DNA of 16,264 nucleotides, from assembly GCA_964464435.1 (NCBI GenBank), contig CAYXGE010000042.1, forward strand, positions 1 to 16,264, read 5' to 3'. Below are positions 1-8,600 of this stretch, piece by piece. Below the pieces are notes generated by a model. It saw nothing but the letters and a program-made list of their open reading frames with translations. It had not been told where the DNA came from and did no database searches. Position numbers and translations under genes: made by a program. The stretch's first letter is position 1; every line of letters starts with the position of its first letter. Origin of the DNA: CAYXGE01 sp964464435. Its GTDB lineage: Bacteria > Pseudomonadota > Gammaproteobacteria > Burkholderiales > Methylophilaceae.

Positions 1-2
1 GT

Positions 3-59
3 GCATCACACTTTGCGGATTCATTTGAATATCGATTGATTGCCCTAGAAAAAATCTAA
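3..59 (+). CDS. Possible C-terminal tail of an upstream gene (partial)
   Basis: Reading frame 3 is open from the window edge to a TAA at 57-59 and would encode 18 residues ending EYRLIALEKI. The composition looks protein-like, and the other two plus frames stop earlier. It is too short for family assignment, so this may be chance. If real, the upstream gene ends about 50 bp before the sigma-54-like motif. Confidence 0.25.
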   Translation, partial: ASHFADSFEYRLIALEKI

Positions 60-109
60 CTAACGTCTTTAACAACTACCTAGTTGCCTTTTAGCCGTTA
101 TCCTAATAT

Positions 110-125
110 TGGCACACTATTCGCT
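110..125 (+). promoter_or_regulatory. Sigma-54 (-24/-12) promoter-like motif before the VOC gene
   Basis: The sequence TGGCACACTATTCGCT matches the RpoN consensus TGGCAC-N5-TTGCW. The invariant GG (111-112) and GC (123-124) are separated by exactly 10 bp; the only core mismatch is C for T before the GC. The predicted start is near 136, leaving a leader of about 160 nt before the dioxygenase-like gene. An 18-bp stretch (109-126) recurs with one mismatch at 1551-1568, before the ATP-grasp gene. A small dyad, CAACTA-CC-TAGTTG (73-86), lies just upstream and could be an activator site, but it matches no operator I recognise. Confidence 0.6.
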
Positions 126-160
126 AGTATCTCTATGTGTATTTTAAAATTGAGGTTACT

Positions 161-256
161 ATGCATTACCACTTTGTTAAACCTTATATTTTTCAAGCAT
201 CTAAGTTTTGTCTGCAATTGATATATCTCAATTTGCTCATTCCTATTGCATTGTAA
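161..256 (+). CDS. Candidate 31-residue small ORF in the leader of the VOC gene
   Basis: An ATG at 161 opens a 31-codon frame ending in TAA (254-256). It is preceded by GAGG at 152-155, a ribosome-binding site with 5 nt spacing. That is better than anything before the dioxygenase-like gene downstream, whose ATG at 297 has only a weak TAAG-type sequence. The C-terminal half is hydrophobic (residues 18-31: LQLIYLNLLIPIAL). It lies between the predicted sigma-54 start (about 136) and the next gene, 40 nt downstream. It could be a leader peptide, a small membrane peptide or a chance ORF. No family is recognised. Confidence 0.35.
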   Translation: MHYHFVKPYIFQASKFCLQLIYLNLLIPIAL

Positions 257-296
257 AGTGCACCATTAATTACATTTTTAAAAGTCTAAGTCTGTT

Positions 297-1520
297 ATGA
301 ATTCATTACAATTCGCACGCCACGGCGATAAAGAGAACTCTGCTTTTTTTGAAGAGTATTTACAGCGTTTACTAGAAGAACGTGACCGCTTAGGAATGAC
401 GGAGATGGTGCATGAGATTGATGCACTGATGATTACCGTTGACCCTGACCATTCTATTAGTTATATCAATGAGTTATGCTTAATGACACCTTACCATTAT
501 TTGGTGACATTAGAGAGTGAATCGCATTGGACACATGTATTACGTATTGATTTAAACTCACCCGATTTGTTGTTGCGTGAGGTGAAAGACCCAAATTTTA
601 GGGGGATTTTTCGTGCATTGAATGAAATTTATCCTGTGGGCTCGAAAAAGCCTAATAGCCGCTATATGGGTGAGATTATTCGGGTAAGCAATTTGCACGA
701 GGTGCAAAAGATTCAAGAGGCACGCGAGTTTAGGTTTTTTTCACCCAACGATGTGCGTAAACTTGAGTTGCCAGGCAACTTAGCCATTAGTAAACCTTCG
801 CCTTATACGCACAATATTGTGGCATATATGCAACGCAAACCCGATGATTTGCGCGTATATGCACTAGGAATGAGCACCATACGTGCAGATGTTCAAGAAG
901 CGTATGAGTCTGCCAAGTTGTTGCAAGAAAAACTACGCATTGATGATTTAATTTTACCCGTTGACCACTTGGCAACGCGTGTTTATAGCCAAAACCGCGA
1001 GGTGGCGATTTTGGAGTATTTGTCTTGGTCTAGTTACTACTTTTGGGGTGCTTATAATATTTGGGATCAAAACTCGTCTACCAATGTCACCAAAAGCGTG
1101 CACCAATTACCAGAATCTAAAAGCCCTGCTAAGGTGTTTACCGCAAACAATACCCCTTATTTTGTAAATCATTTAGAAAAACTGCCCTCTCCTACCGAGA
1201 CATTTGTACGTAACTATGGTCCACGCTTGCACCACATGGCACTTGCAGTCAAAGACGGCGAGCGTGATGGTATTGAACATATTGATTTTGTGGTGAATGC
1301 CATTGCTGAGCAAGGTAAGGGCTTTTTACTTGATGTGATTGGTTCTAAAGAACAAGGTTTGAAACAGATTTTCTCAAATGCTTCTGAGCATTCATCGCTG
1401 ATTATTGAGTATGTACAACGCTACGGCGATTTTGATGGATTTTTTACCAAAGAAAACGTGGCCGCTTTAACAGAAGCCGCAGGCGTTGAAGAAGGCGTTA
1501 AATCATTTAGCACTGAATAG
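297..1520 (+). CDS. VOC-fold, 4-hydroxyphenylpyruvate dioxygenase-like protein
   Basis: This 407-residue protein resembles 4-hydroxyphenylpyruvate dioxygenase (HPPD) in its C-terminal half. VDHLA (His224), LHHMAL (His313, or His312) and LIIEYVQR (Glu371) sit where the 2-His-1-Glu Fe(II) ligands of HPPD-type VOC enzymes lie. The tail after Glu371 (GDFDGFFTKENVAALTEAA) recalls the GFG-GNF-ALFEAIE end of HPPD. Residues 1-210 show no family I can name, so the substrate is unknown; tyrosine catabolism genes are absent nearby. Its sigma-54-like promoter is almost the same as that of the ATP-grasp gene 73 bp downstream, which ties it to the Anbu module. An iron-dependent oxygenase role is inferred; a non-catalytic VOC protein remains possible. 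Confidence 0.7.
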   Translation: MNSLQFARHGDKENSAFFEEYLQRLLEERDRLGMTEMVHEIDALMITVDPDHSISYINELCLMTPYHYLVTLESESHWTHVLRIDLNSPDLLLREVKDPNFRGIFRALNEIYPVGSKKPNSRYMGEIIRVSNLHEVQKIQEAREFRFFSPNDVRKLELPGNLAISKPSPYTHNIVAYMQRKPDDLRVYALGMSTIRADVQEAYESAKLLQEKLRIDDLILPVDHLATRVYSQNREVAILEYLSWSSYYFWGAYNIWDQNSSTNVTKSVHQLPESKSPAKVFTANNTPYFVNHLEKLPSPTETFVRNYGPRLHHMALAVKDGERDGIEHIDFVVNAIAEQGKGFLLDVIGSKEQGLKQIFSNASEHSSLIIEYVQRYGDFDGFFTKENVAALTEAAGVEEGVKSFSTE

Positions 1521-1551
1521 CACTTTTAATAAATCGCTTATTGCACTAAGT

Positions 1552-1567
1552 TGGCACAGTATTCGCT
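1552..1567 (+). promoter_or_regulatory. Sigma-54 (-24/-12) promoter-like motif before the ATP-grasp gene
   Basis: TGGCACAGTATTCGCT has GG (1553-1554) and GC (1565-1566) at the RpoN spacing of 10 bp, with one core mismatch. The predicted start is near 1578, just upstream of the ATG at 1593. It repeats the motif at 110-125 with a single difference. The in-frame TTG at 1551 lies inside this motif and could not be translated from it, which supports the downstream ATG as the real start. Confidence 0.6.
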
Positions 1568-1592
1568 AATAAAGCTTTATAGCACCATAATA

Positions 1593-3053
1593 ATGAAGAT
1601 TGCCATGAAAATATCGACCTCTGAATATCAAGCCACCCAAGCGTATGATGAACTTTTAAAGGACAATCTGACCCCGCGCAGCGCAGCAGAGCCTCTGTTC
1701 GCTTATTTAAATTCTCTAGATGCCGCTGAGCTCGCAGCGCGCAGGCAAGCGGTAGAAGCCACAATTATGGCGATGGGCATTACCTTTACTATCTATTCAG
1801 ACGCTGGCAATATTGACCGTGCATGGCCGTTTGATGTGGTGCCTAGAGTGATGAGCCGTAAGGAGTGGGACCCGATTCAAGCGGGCTTAAAACAGCGCTT
1901 AAGCGCGCTAAATTTGTTTATTAATGACATTTACAACCATCAACATATTGTGAATGATGGCGTATTTCCTAGAGAAGTGCTTGAAGGCTCCGCCAACTTT
2001 AGACCACAGTGCGTAGGTGTAACGCCCCGTTTTGGTGCATGGGCACATGTGTGTGGCACAGACCTTGTACGTGATGGCGATGGCACCGTTTATGTGCTTG
2101 AAGATAACCTGCGCGTGCCCTCTGGCGTTTCATACATGCTAGAAAATAGACAAATCATGAAACGTATTTTTCCTGAATTGTTTAAAACCAGCGCCATTTT
2201 GCCGGTGGATGATTACCCTACTCAACTCTACAATACGTTAGCCGCATTATCCCCGCGCGGTGGCGACCAACCCGTGATGGTCGTACTTACCCCTGGCATC
2301 TATAACTCCGCCTATTTTGAGCACAGTTATCTTGCGCAAAAAATGGGCATTTATTTGGTTGAGGGTTCAGATTTAATTGTGGACGATGAAGACATCGTTT
2401 ACATGAAAAATATTGAAGGCTTGCAACGCGTCGATGTGATTTATCGCCGTATTGATGACGCCTTTTTAGACCCTGAAGTATTTAATCCAGACTCAGTGTT
2501 GGGCGTACGCGGCTTAATGCGTGCATGGCGTAAAGGAAATGTGGCTATTGCCAATGCACCTGGTGCCGGCGTGGCAGATGACAAAGTGGTATACGCATTT
2601 GTACCCAAAATCATTAAATACTACTTAGACCAAGACCCCATTTTAGCCAATGTACCTAGCTACTTGTGCATGTATGACGATGAACGCGATTATGTGCTTA
2701 AAAATCTAGATAAACTGGTGGTCAAACCCGCCAATGAATCTGGTGGGTATGGCATGCTGATTGGACCACGTGCCAGCCAAGCAGAGCGTGATCAATTTGC
2801 TACTTTAATTAAAGAAAATCCACGCAATTATATGGCGCAACCCACACTTAACATTTCTACTGCGCCCACCATTGTGGATGACGAACTCGCCCCAAGACAC
2901 TTAGATTTAAGGCCATTTGTGTTGCAGTCTGAAAAACTCTACGCCACTACTGGCGGGCTTACCCGAGTTGCGCTCAGAAAAGGCTCACTAGTAGTTAATT
3001 CATCACAAGGTGGTGGCAGTAAAGATACTTGGATTGTAGAGGAAGGCGTTTAA
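1593..3053 (+). CDS. Circularly permuted ATP-grasp type 2 protein (DUF404/DUF407)
   Basis: The protein has 486 residues if begun at ATG 1593; ATG 1605 is an alternative. Family signatures are clear: VLEDNLRVPSG around residues 168-178, KPANESGGYGM starting at Lys378, HLDLRPF, and a C-terminal GGLTRVALRKGS...NSSQGGGSKDTW block. Circularly permuted ATP-grasp proteins are predicted ATP-dependent carboxylate-amine ligases, thought to form peptide or isopeptide bonds. They habitually occur next to alpha-E proteins, transglutaminases and Anbu, as here. The stop is one base before the alpha-E start, so the two are co-translated, and a GAGGAAGG ribosome-binding site for alpha-E lies within the end of this gene. 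A longer TTG start at 1551 is rejected because it lies within the promoter-like motif. The actual substrate is unknown. Confidence 0.9.
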   Translation: MKIAMKISTSEYQATQAYDELLKDNLTPRSAAEPLFAYLNSLDAAELAARRQAVEATIMAMGITFTIYSDAGNIDRAWPFDVVPRVMSRKEWDPIQAGLKQRLSALNLFINDIYNHQHIVNDGVFPREVLEGSANFRPQCVGVTPRFGAWAHVCGTDLVRDGDGTVYVLEDNLRVPSGVSYMLENRQIMKRIFPELFKTSAILPVDDYPTQLYNTLAALSPRGGDQPVMVVLTPGIYNSAYFEHSYLAQKMGIYLVEGSDLIVDDEDIVYMKNIEGLQRVDVIYRRIDDAFLDPEVFNPDSVLGVRGLMRAWRKGNVAIANAPGAGVADDKVVYAFVPKIIKYYLDQDPILANVPSYLCMYDDERDYVLKNLDKLVVKPANESGGYGMLIGPRASQAERDQFATLIKENPRNYMAQPTLNISTAPTIVDDELAPRHLDLRPFVLQSEKLYATTGGLTRVALRKGSLVVNSSQGGGSKDTWIVEEGV

Positions 3054-3054
3054 G

Positions 3055-4023
3055 ATGTTAGCCCGTGATGCTGAAAACTTATATTGGATGTCCAGATATT
3101 TAGGGCGTGCTGAAAATACTGCAAGGTTGATTATTTCTACCACGGATACGCTGCTCGATTTACCGTATGGCGCATCGCTTGGCTGGGGAACATTACTGCA
3201 AATTGCAGGGATTGACCATTTATACAAAGCGCATTTTGATAGTGCCAATGAAAAAGACATCATGTACTTTTTAATTGCTGATGAGCGTAACCCAAGCTCG
3301 ATTGTATGCTCAATTAAGTACGCCAGAGAAAACACGCGCACCTTGCGAGAAATGCTGCCTGAAGAGCTATGGGAGCGTATTAATGGCTTGTATTTATTCA
3401 TCAAAGATAACTTAGATGAAGCTGCTCGAAATCGCCGCAGCCAATATTTATTTTTGCAAAATATCATTTCACAACGGCATGCTATTATTGGCCTGATTGC
3501 CAGTTGCATGGAGCGTGATATGGCGTATCAATTTATACGGTTAGGCACTAACATTGAACGGGCTGATATGACCACACGGATTATGGACATCAGCTACGCG
3601 ATTACAATGCCAGAGAATGCACCTTTGTATGAAGTGACAGTGCAAACCCTATGGGTGGGTATTTTAAAAGCGTTATCGGCGTTTCAAACTTATCGTAAGC
3701 TTAAAAACATTCATGTTGTCATGGGTGATGTGGTGGACTTTTTATATACCGAGTACCGTTTTCCGCGCAGTGTTAGCCATTGCCTCAATGAAATGGAAGA
3801 TAGCCTAACTTATATGCCACAAAGCCAAGGCATATTAGAGGCCATTAAATTAGCAAGGAATAATATTGCCTTACAAAATACCAAAACCATGAATATTGCA
3901 AAATTGCATGACTTTATCGACCTCTCACAACAATATATAGGCAATATTCATCACGCTATCACTTCGCTATATTTTAGAGCTTACGAAAACCCAGACCAAG
4001 TGCAAATGCAAACTGCTGCTTAA
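3055..4023 (+). CDS. Alpha-E domain protein (DUF403)
   Basis: This 322-residue, largely helical protein begins MLARDAENLYWMSRYLGRAE, the characteristic N-terminus of the alpha-E family (usual length about 310-320). Alpha-E proteins almost always accompany, or are fused to, circularly permuted ATP-grasp enzymes and are presumed partners of that ligase. No catalytic motif is known or visible. It starts one nucleotide after the ATP-grasp stop codon, which implies stoichiometric co-expression. The first Anbu gene follows after 28 bp without a terminator, so ATP-grasp, alpha-E and Anbu probably share one transcript. Confidence 0.9.
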   Translation: MLARDAENLYWMSRYLGRAENTARLIISTTDTLLDLPYGASLGWGTLLQIAGIDHLYKAHFDSANEKDIMYFLIADERNPSSIVCSIKYARENTRTLREMLPEELWERINGLYLFIKDNLDEAARNRRSQYLFLQNIISQRHAIIGLIASCMERDMAYQFIRLGTNIERADMTTRIMDISYAITMPENAPLYEVTVQTLWVGILKALSAFQTYRKLKNIHVVMGDVVDFLYTEYRFPRSVSHCLNEMEDSLTYMPQSQGILEAIKLARNNIALQNTKTMNIAKLHDFIDLSQQYIGNIHHAITSLYFRAYENPDQVQMQTAA

Positions 4024-4051
4024 TCAATAAAATTCGCACCACTAATTTTAA

Positions 4052-4789
4052 ATGACCTATTGTCTATCTATTCATACACATCAGGGTTTGATACTGTGCT
4101 CTGACTCCAGAACCAATGCTGGCTTTGATAACATCTCCGTTTATTCAAAAATGCATCGCTTTGTTTGGCCAGGTAATCGCTTTATTACCATTATGTCATC
4201 GGGTAATTTAGCCACAACGCAAGCGGTCATGAGTAAAATCAGACAAGACCTTAACCAATTTTCAAAAATCAACCTGCTTAGCGTAAATTCGTTGCATGAG
4301 GCTGCTGACTATATCGCAACCATCAGTACAGAAGTTCAAAAAAGCCAAGTGGCTAGAGATACGCAAGGCCTTTCTTATGAGGCCACATTTATTTTAGCAG
4401 GACAAATTGGCACAATGGCGATGGAAACCTTACTCATTTACCCACAAGGTAACTTTATCAATGAATCCGATCTTTACCCATTTCTACAAATTGGTGAAAT
4501 TAAGTATGGTAAACCGATATTAGACCGCGTTGCTAAGCGTGACATTAGTCTGGAGTCTGCTGCACGTTGCGCCTTAGTATCTATGAACTCTACTATCCGC
4601 AGTAATTTAACGGTGGGACCCCCTGTTGAATTACTTATCTACAAAAAAGATAGCCTCATCATGAGCACCTATTTATTGCTTACTGAAAAAGATGACTTTG
4701 CCAAAAAACTGTCTGCCTCATGGGATGCAGGCTTAATGCAAGCGCTTGAAACCTTGCCGCGCTTTCCTTGGGAAACAACCAGCGTTTAA
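4052..4789 (+). CDS. Anbu proteasome-type peptidase, paralogue 1
   Basis: This 245-residue protein belongs to the Anbu family (COG3484), relatives of HslV and the 20S proteasome beta subunit. It begins MTYC; removal of Met exposes Thr1 as the nucleophile. In mature numbering Asp17 (CSDSRTNAG) and Lys32 (VYSKMH) complete a proteasome-like triad. The stretches IMSSGNLATTQ and ALVSMNSTIRSNLTVGPP are also family hallmarks. It has no propeptide. It lies 28 bp after the alpha-E gene, in the typical Anbu context. No strong ribosome-binding site is seen, which fits either coupling or a weak start. Ungapped comparison with the next gene gives about 67% identity (164 of 245 positions), so the pair arose by tandem duplication. 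Family members form ring or helical oligomers; proteolytic substrates are unknown. Confidence 0.92.
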   Translation: MTYCLSIHTHQGLILCSDSRTNAGFDNISVYSKMHRFVWPGNRFITIMSSGNLATTQAVMSKIRQDLNQFSKINLLSVNSLHEAADYIATISTEVQKSQVARDTQGLSYEATFILAGQIGTMAMETLLIYPQGNFINESDLYPFLQIGEIKYGKPILDRVAKRDISLESAARCALVSMNSTIRSNLTVGPPVELLIYKKDSLIMSTYLLLTEKDDFAKKLSASWDAGLMQALETLPRFPWETTSV

Positions 4790-4902
4790 TCCGAAAAAAC
4801 TTTACAATTTTGTGGCAATAACCCTTTGCCTCAGTCAGCTTTATCCTCTATGATTGAGCCTTGCACCTAAACACATTTGGCTCGATTTCGGAACATTAAA
4901 TC

Positions 4903-5670
4903 ATGACATATTGCCTATCAATTAATACCCATCAAGGTCTTGTACTATGTACGGACTCTCGCACCAATGCTGGGTTTGACAACGTATCCACCTATAATAA
5001 GATGCATACGTTCTCGTGGGTGAATAATCGTTTTTTTACGATTATGTCATCTGGCAATTTGGCAACCACGCAACTTGTGCTAAAAAAATTACGTTCTGAT
5101 TTAGAAAGTGGTGCCATGCCCAATTTATTGAGCGTCAACACCATGCAAGAGGCCACCGATTATGTGGCAAGTATTAGTACCAACGTGCAAAAACTGCATG
5201 TGGTAAGAGATACGGGTAGTACAAATTTTGAGGCCACCTTTATCATTGCAGGCCAAATTGGTTTGCAAAACCCTGAAACCTCACTGATTTATCCGCAAGG
5301 CAATTATATTTGCGAATCTGATGAGCATCCCTATTTGCAAATTGGTGAAATTAAATACGGCAAACCTATCTTAGACCGCATTATTCACCGTGAAACTGAG
5401 TTAGACCGTGCTGCTAGATGCGCCTTGGTTTCAATGAATTCAACGATACGCAGTAACCTTACGGTTGGGCCACCCATTGATTTACTGATTTACGAAAAAA
5501 ATAGTCTTAATGGTGGCCGCAGACTGCATCTGGCTGAAAATGATCCATTCGCTAAGCAATTGTCAGATGCTTGGAACGCTGGCTTAATGCATGCATTGCA
5601 AAACTTGCCGCGCTTTGAATGGGAAGAAGACCCTAGCTTTTCTCAAAATAATCAGCAACAAAGTATTTAG
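4903..5670 (+). CDS. Anbu proteasome-type peptidase, paralogue 2
   Basis: This second Anbu copy has 255 residues. It keeps Thr1 (after Met removal), Asp17 and Lys32, the NLATTQ stretch and an identical ALVSMNSTIRSNLTVGPP block. It differs from paralogue 1 mainly around residues 61-80 and 161-170, and in a C-terminal tail extended by about 10 residues (rich in Ser, Asn, Gln). Both copies look catalytically intact, so neither is a decaying pseudogene. A 113-bp spacer separates them. It contains no clear terminator and no correctly spaced sigma-54 site, so the second copy may be read through or have its own unrecognised promoter. The two could form mixed oligomers or be expressed under different conditions (inference). 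Confidence 0.92.
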   Translation: MTYCLSINTHQGLVLCTDSRTNAGFDNVSTYNKMHTFSWVNNRFFTIMSSGNLATTQLVLKKLRSDLESGAMPNLLSVNTMQEATDYVASISTNVQKLHVVRDTGSTNFEATFIIAGQIGLQNPETSLIYPQGNYICESDEHPYLQIGEIKYGKPILDRIIHRETELDRAARCALVSMNSTIRSNLTVGPPIDLLIYEKNSLNGGRRLHLAENDPFAKQLSDAWNAGLMHALQNLPRFEWEEDPSFSQNNQQQSI

Positions 5671-5682
5671 TTAATTGACAAT

Positions 5683-8600
5683 CTAGATTGGCTTCCAACG
5701 TAAATCAAGGGTAAATGGAAAGCGTGGATTTCGCGCTTCCTCTTCAATTTCAACCTTGCCTGGTGTGTGACCATGACCCCAGAACCTTGCAAAACGACGT
5801 GCTTCAGCCTCATTAGCATTAATGGGAAATGTGTCATAGTTGCGTCCACCAGGGTGCGCAACGTGGTAGGTGCAGCCGCCTATGGCGCGGTTACTCCATT
5901 TATCCACCAAATCAAATACTAATGGGGCTTGTACTGGTATGGTGGGATGCAATGCAGACCACGGTGCCCATGCTCTAAAGCGCACTCCAGCAACATATTC
6001 GCCTGCGGTGCCTGTGGCTTGCAGAGGTAGCGGCCTGCCGTTGCAGGTGACAATGTGTCTGCCATCTGTGAGGCCGCGCACTCTGAGTTGCATGCGCTCA
6101 ACGGATGAATCGACATAACGCGCTGTGCCGCCGCCGCTCATTTCTTCACCGAGTACATTCCATGGTTCTATGGCTTGGCGTAACTCTAGTTCAACGCCGT
6201 GGTAAGCCACAGTGCCATAGCGCGGGAAGCGGAACTCAACAAATGGGTCAAACCAGTGTTTTTCAAATTTGTAGCCATATTCACGCAGGTCTTCAACTAC
6301 GTCTGCTATATCTTGCGCAATAAAGTGCGGTAGCATCCAGCGGTCGTGTAGCTCTGTGCCCCAATGCACGAGTTTGCCTTCATAGGGTTTGTTCCAGAAC
6401 CTTGCGACTAAAGCACGTAATAGCAAACTTTGCAGCAAGCTCATGCGGGCATGAGGTGGCATTTCAAACGCGCGGAATTCAACAATGCCCAAGCGCCCTG
6501 TCGGGCCATCTGGTGAATATAGTTTATCGATAGAGAACTCTGAGCGATGGGTGTTACCTGTGAGGTCTATAAGTAAGTTGCGTAATAGCCTATCTACCAG
6601 CCATGGACGTTCACTTTCTGCCATGTCCGGCAGCACTTTATCCATTTGTTGAAAGGCAATGGCAAGCTCGTAAAGGTTATCATCGCGCGCTTCATCTACA
6701 CGTGGCGCTTGGCTGGTTGGGCCTATAAAGGTGCCTGAGAATAAATAAGATAAAGCGGGATGGTTTTGCCAATAGGTAATTAGGCTTTTTAGCACATCTG
6801 GCCTGCGCAGCATGGGGCTTTCTGCCGCAGTTGCTCCGCCCAGCGTGACATGGTTGCCGCCTCCTGTGCCGGTGTGACGGCCATCGAGCATGAATTTTTC
6901 TGTACCTAAGCGTGTTAAACGTGCTTCTTCGTAAAGCAAGGTCACGTTTTTAACGAGGTCTTTCCAGTTACTTGCTGGGTGTATATTCACTTCTATCACA
7001 CCGGGGTCTGGCGTTACGCTTAGCACTTGTATGCGCGGCTCGCGTGGCGGTGTGTAGCCTTCAATCCATAGCTTGAGTTTGAGCGCGGCGGCTGTATCTT
7101 CAACGGCTGAAACGAGCGCAAAATAGTCTTCTAGGCGGTTCACAGGCGGCATAAACACGTGCAAACGCCCATGACGCACTTGTATGCACAAGGCGGTATG
7201 AATCACCTCTCGCGGTAGCGGTTTGGTTTTTTTATGTTTAATACTCACCTTAGGTTTAATGTCATCTGCCAACGCTGAACGCTCATCAAATGGGTCTAGG
7301 GCAAACTCAGGCTCCATTTCTTCAGGCAGCACCCATGGCAGTGAGCCCAAAGGCAGGCGCAAGCCCATGGGCGAATCCCCCGTGAGCAAATATAAATGCT
7401 CACGTTTAAGTGGCCATTTACTGGTGAGCCACTCAGTTTCTAATTTGTTAATATTTGGTTTCTTGGTTTCTACAGGTTTAATCGGCATGACATAGCCAAC
7501 TACTTCGCCCAAGNNNNNNNNNNNNNNNNNNNNNNNNNNNNNNNNNNNNNNNNNNNNNNNNNNNNNNNNNNNNNNNNNNNNNNNNNNNNNNNNNNNNNNN
7601 NNNNNNNNNNNNNTTTCTTGGTTTCTACAGGTTTAATCGGCATGACATAGCCAACTACTTCGCCCAAGCCTGTTTCTAACAAACGCGCTAAGCGGCGGCG
7701 TTCTTCAGAATCTTTTAAATTAGCTTTAAGCGGGTCTATATTCTCAGGTAGTTTCTCTTCAAACTGCGCCTGTGCAAGCACATCTTCATAAGCGGGGATT
7801 AAACAAGCTTTTGGAAAGTCTAAAATCTCGGCTAATTTATCAGCAAATGCGGTCGCCTCTTTTAGTGTGTAATTGTCTGGCACAGATTCATCTGAAAACA
7901 AACTAGCATCGCGCCACATGGGTTTGCCATCGGTGCGCCAATACATATTAATCGCCCAGCGCGGCAAGGGCTCACCAGGGTACCATTTGCCTTGACCATA
8001 ATGCAGCATGCCGCCCTTGGCAAAATGCTCTTTTAGGCGAATCGCCAGTTTACCTGCAAGTTCACGCTTTTTAACGCCATGCGCGAGGGTGTTCCACTCA
8101 GCGCCTTCCATATCATCTATGGATACAAAAGTGGGCTCGCCGCCTTGTGTGAGGCGCACATCTTGTTTTTTGAGGTCGGCATCTACTTTATTGCCCAGCT
8201 TATCAATTTTAAGCCAGTCATCTTCAGAATATGGCTTGGTCACGCGCGGGTCTTCATGAATGCGGGTGATGGTCATTTCATGGGCAAACTGCACTTCGCA
8301 CACATCGGTAAAGCCCGTAATTGGCGCGGCAGAAGAAGGCACAGCGGTGCAAGCAAGCGGAATATGTCCCTCCCCTGCAAGCAATCCAGAAGTAGGATCC
8401 ATGCCTATCCACCCTGCTCCTGGTACGTAAACTTCTGTCCACGCGTGTAAATCTGTAAAGTCTACTGTTGTGCCACTGGGGCCATCGAGCGCTTTAATAT
8501 CAGCAGTGAGCTGAATTAAATAACCTGAAACAAAACGCGCAGCCAAACCAAAATTGCGCATAATTTGCACCAAAAGCCATGCACTATCACGGCACGAACC

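Noticed and set aside
250..290. TGCACCA near 259 as an NtrC enhancer site
   Set aside because: Only a half-site is present, the partner arm is missing, and it lies downstream of the proposed promoter.
1551..1592. Longer TTG start for the ATP-grasp gene
   Set aside because: It has no ribosome-binding site, sits inside the sigma-54-like motif, and the added 14 residues are unlike the family N-terminus.
4820..4845. GGCAATAACCCTTTGCC between the Anbu genes as a sigma-54 site or terminator
   Set aside because: GG and GC are 12 bp apart rather than 10, and the 5-bp hairpin is not followed by a T run.
5679..5690. Palindrome CAATCTAGATTG at the convergent gene ends as a terminator
   Set aside because: It has no real loop and no T run on either side, so the stem would be too weak.
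7459..7668. 55-bp direct repeat as an insertion or recombination site
   Set aside because: The copies sit exactly at the N-gap borders, and merging them restores the reading frame; this is an assembly artefact.
5870..8450. Plus-strand open frames opposite the transglutaminase gene
   Set aside because: They have no ribosome-binding sites or recognisable protein features and lie wholly antisense to a strong coding sequence.
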